Assembly (NCBI GenBank): GCA_031277235.1
Contig: JAITMT010000468.1
Location: 1 to 5,875, forward strand
Direction of reading: 5' to 3'
Source of the DNA: Tannerella sp.
GTDB lineage: Bacteria > Bacteroidota > Bacteroidia > Bacteroidales > Tannerellaceae
DNA: 5,875 nucleotides
Under the pieces are notes generated by a model. That model ran no database searches. It worked only from the letters and a program-made list of their open reading frames with translations, and was not told the DNA's origin. Each line of letters opens with the position of its first letter. Position 1 is the first letter of the stretch. Both the position numbers and the translations under genes were made by a program. Shown piece by piece: positions 4,942 through 5,875 of this stretch.

Positions 4942-5875
4942 CTATTTTTTCAGCATGGATTTCATTCCTGCAGAATATATTATTTTGAATTTGTGAGGAT
5001 TGTTTTCGTCGGAGCAAATCAAATAGTATTCTATTTCAGAGATATTTTCTGCCATTTGACATGCGGATTCTACACCCATAGCCATGAATGCGGTCGCATA
5101 TGCGTCGGCCGTCATGCAATCGTCGGCTATTATGGTGGCACTCAATATATTTTCTTCCGAAGGATAGCCTGTCTTGGGATTTATTGTGTGAGCATATTTT
5201 TTGCCGTCTCTGATATAATAATTTCTGTAATTGCCCGACGTTGCTATGCCTCTTTTGTCGCAAAACATCATCGTTTCCTCCATTATTTCATCTATCATTC
5301 CGGCGTTTTCATCCTCCGGCTTGTTGATGCCTATGTTCCAGCAGATTCCGCTTGGATTTTTCCCCTTTGTTACAATTTCACGTCCAATATTAACCAGATA
5401 GTTTTCGCTGCCTTCCTTTTCAAGTAATGCGGCGATAACATCACATGCATAACCTTTTGCTATTGCCGAAAAGTTTAATTTCATGCGAAGGTCGTCTTTT
5501 ACTATTTTTTTGTTTTCGAGGCGAATTTTGTCATAGCCGACGAATGTCTTTAAACTGTCAATTATTTGCTGCGATATAATGTCGGATTTTTCAAATCCGA
5601 ATCCCCATAAGTTTACTAACGGGGCGACGGTTACATCAAAAAAACCGTCTGACTTTTCCGACACCTCGATTGCTTTGTTGAATACGGCAATAAACCGGTC
5701 ATCAACTTCAACATCTTCGTTGCGATTTACCTTTGCAACTATCGAATTAGGATTAAACGGATTCAACGAAAGGTCGAACTTTTGAAGTTCGGCGTCTATT
5801 TTTGGGGTCAGTATTTGTGATGATTTGTATTTTATATGATATGTCGTGCCAAAAATATTTCCGCTTTCTTCATAA
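4942..5875 (-). CDS. apbE: FAD:protein FMN transferase (ApbE family), N-terminus cut by window edge
   Basis: The frame stays open from the stop at 4942 to the right edge (310 residues visible). An apparent internal start (TTG 5766) is not real, because family sequence continues upstream: ESGNIFGTTYHIKY, the typical ApbE N-terminal strand, appears at visible residues 3-16. ApbE uses Mg2+ and FAD to put FMN on Ser/Thr of periplasmic flavoproteins such as NqrC/RnfG. Motifs seen are FSAIAKGYACD (135-145), LVNIGREI (160-167, Arg where Gly is usual), GIATSGNYRNYY (209-220), HTINPKTGYP (229-238) and MTADAYATAFMAMG (254-267), with metal-site Asp257 and Thr261. It should be active. The missing N-terminus probably holds only an export or lipoprotein signal of roughly 20-35 residues. 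No NQR or RNF target gene is in the window. Confidence 0.95.
   Translation of the reverse strand, partial: YEESGNIFGTTYHIKYKSSQILTPKIDAELQKFDLSLNPFNPNSIVAKVNRNEDVEVDDRFIAVFNKAIEVSEKSDGFFDVTVAPLVNLWGFGFEKSDIISQQIIDSLKTFVGYDKIRLENKKIVKDDLRMKLNFSAIAKGYACDVIAALLEKEGSENYLVNIGREIVTKGKNPSGICWNIGINKPEDENAGMIDEIMEETMMFCDKRGIATSGNYRNYYIRDGKKYAHTINPKTGYPSEENILSATIIADDCMTADAYATAFMAMGVESACQMAENISEIEYYLICSDENNPHKFKIIYSAGMKSMLKK

Noticed and set aside
5764..5766. TTG as the start of the right-hand ApbE gene.
   Set aside because: Family-typical ApbE sequence continues in frame upstream to the window edge, so the gene is partial rather than starting here.

Overview
The window most likely comes from a Bacteroidota chromosome, probably of the order Bacteroidales. 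Three things suggest this. Start codons lack clear Shine-Dalgarno sequences. Two upstream regions carry the Bacteroidota sigma-factor -7 box (TAnnTTTG), one of them with a well-spaced -33 TTTG. The gene families also fit: a secreted C1B bleomycin-hydrolase-like peptidase with an AQ-type signal cleavage site, ApbE paralogs, and a PD-(D/E)XK 'transposase' of the Rpn type. Every gene I can support is on the minus strand, so the window reads right to left. The order-level assignment is inference; no rRNA or other marker is present.

From the right edge: (1) 4942-5875 is the body of a canonical ApbE (FAD:protein FMN transferase) whose N-terminus lies beyond the window. (2) 4587-4941 is a 355-base gene-free stretch with a GC-rich 119-base imperfect inverted repeat, a second small hairpin, and the promoter of the next gene. 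(3) 3702-4586 is an Rpn/PD-(D/E)XK nuclease gene with its own strong promoter. (4) 3310-3701 is a second gene-free stretch with two small hairpins, a doubtful 31-residue ORF and a -7 box. (5) 3309 down to 1 is a tight four-gene run: secreted C1B cysteine peptidase, a small single-pass membrane protein of unknown function, endonuclease IV (nfo), and a divergent ApbE-like protein cut by the left edge. The gaps between these four genes are 6, 30 and 12 bases and I see no internal promoter, so they look like one transcription unit starting near 3330.

The genes do not form an obvious single pathway. The run couples envelope proteolysis, base-excision DNA repair and a flavin-transferase-like protein. 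The two ApbE-family genes are very different from each other. The right one keeps the family's metal and flavin motifs. The left one has no signal peptide and has altered motifs at the usual flavin/metal site, so it may have lost or changed activity. The Rpn gene is the clearest accessory gene; its family is tied to recombination and phage defence. I found no CRISPR array, tRNA, rRNA, insertion sequence or convincing terminator, and nothing that is clearly a new biological system. The best candidates for novelty are the structured element at 4726-4844 and the divergent ApbE-like protein.
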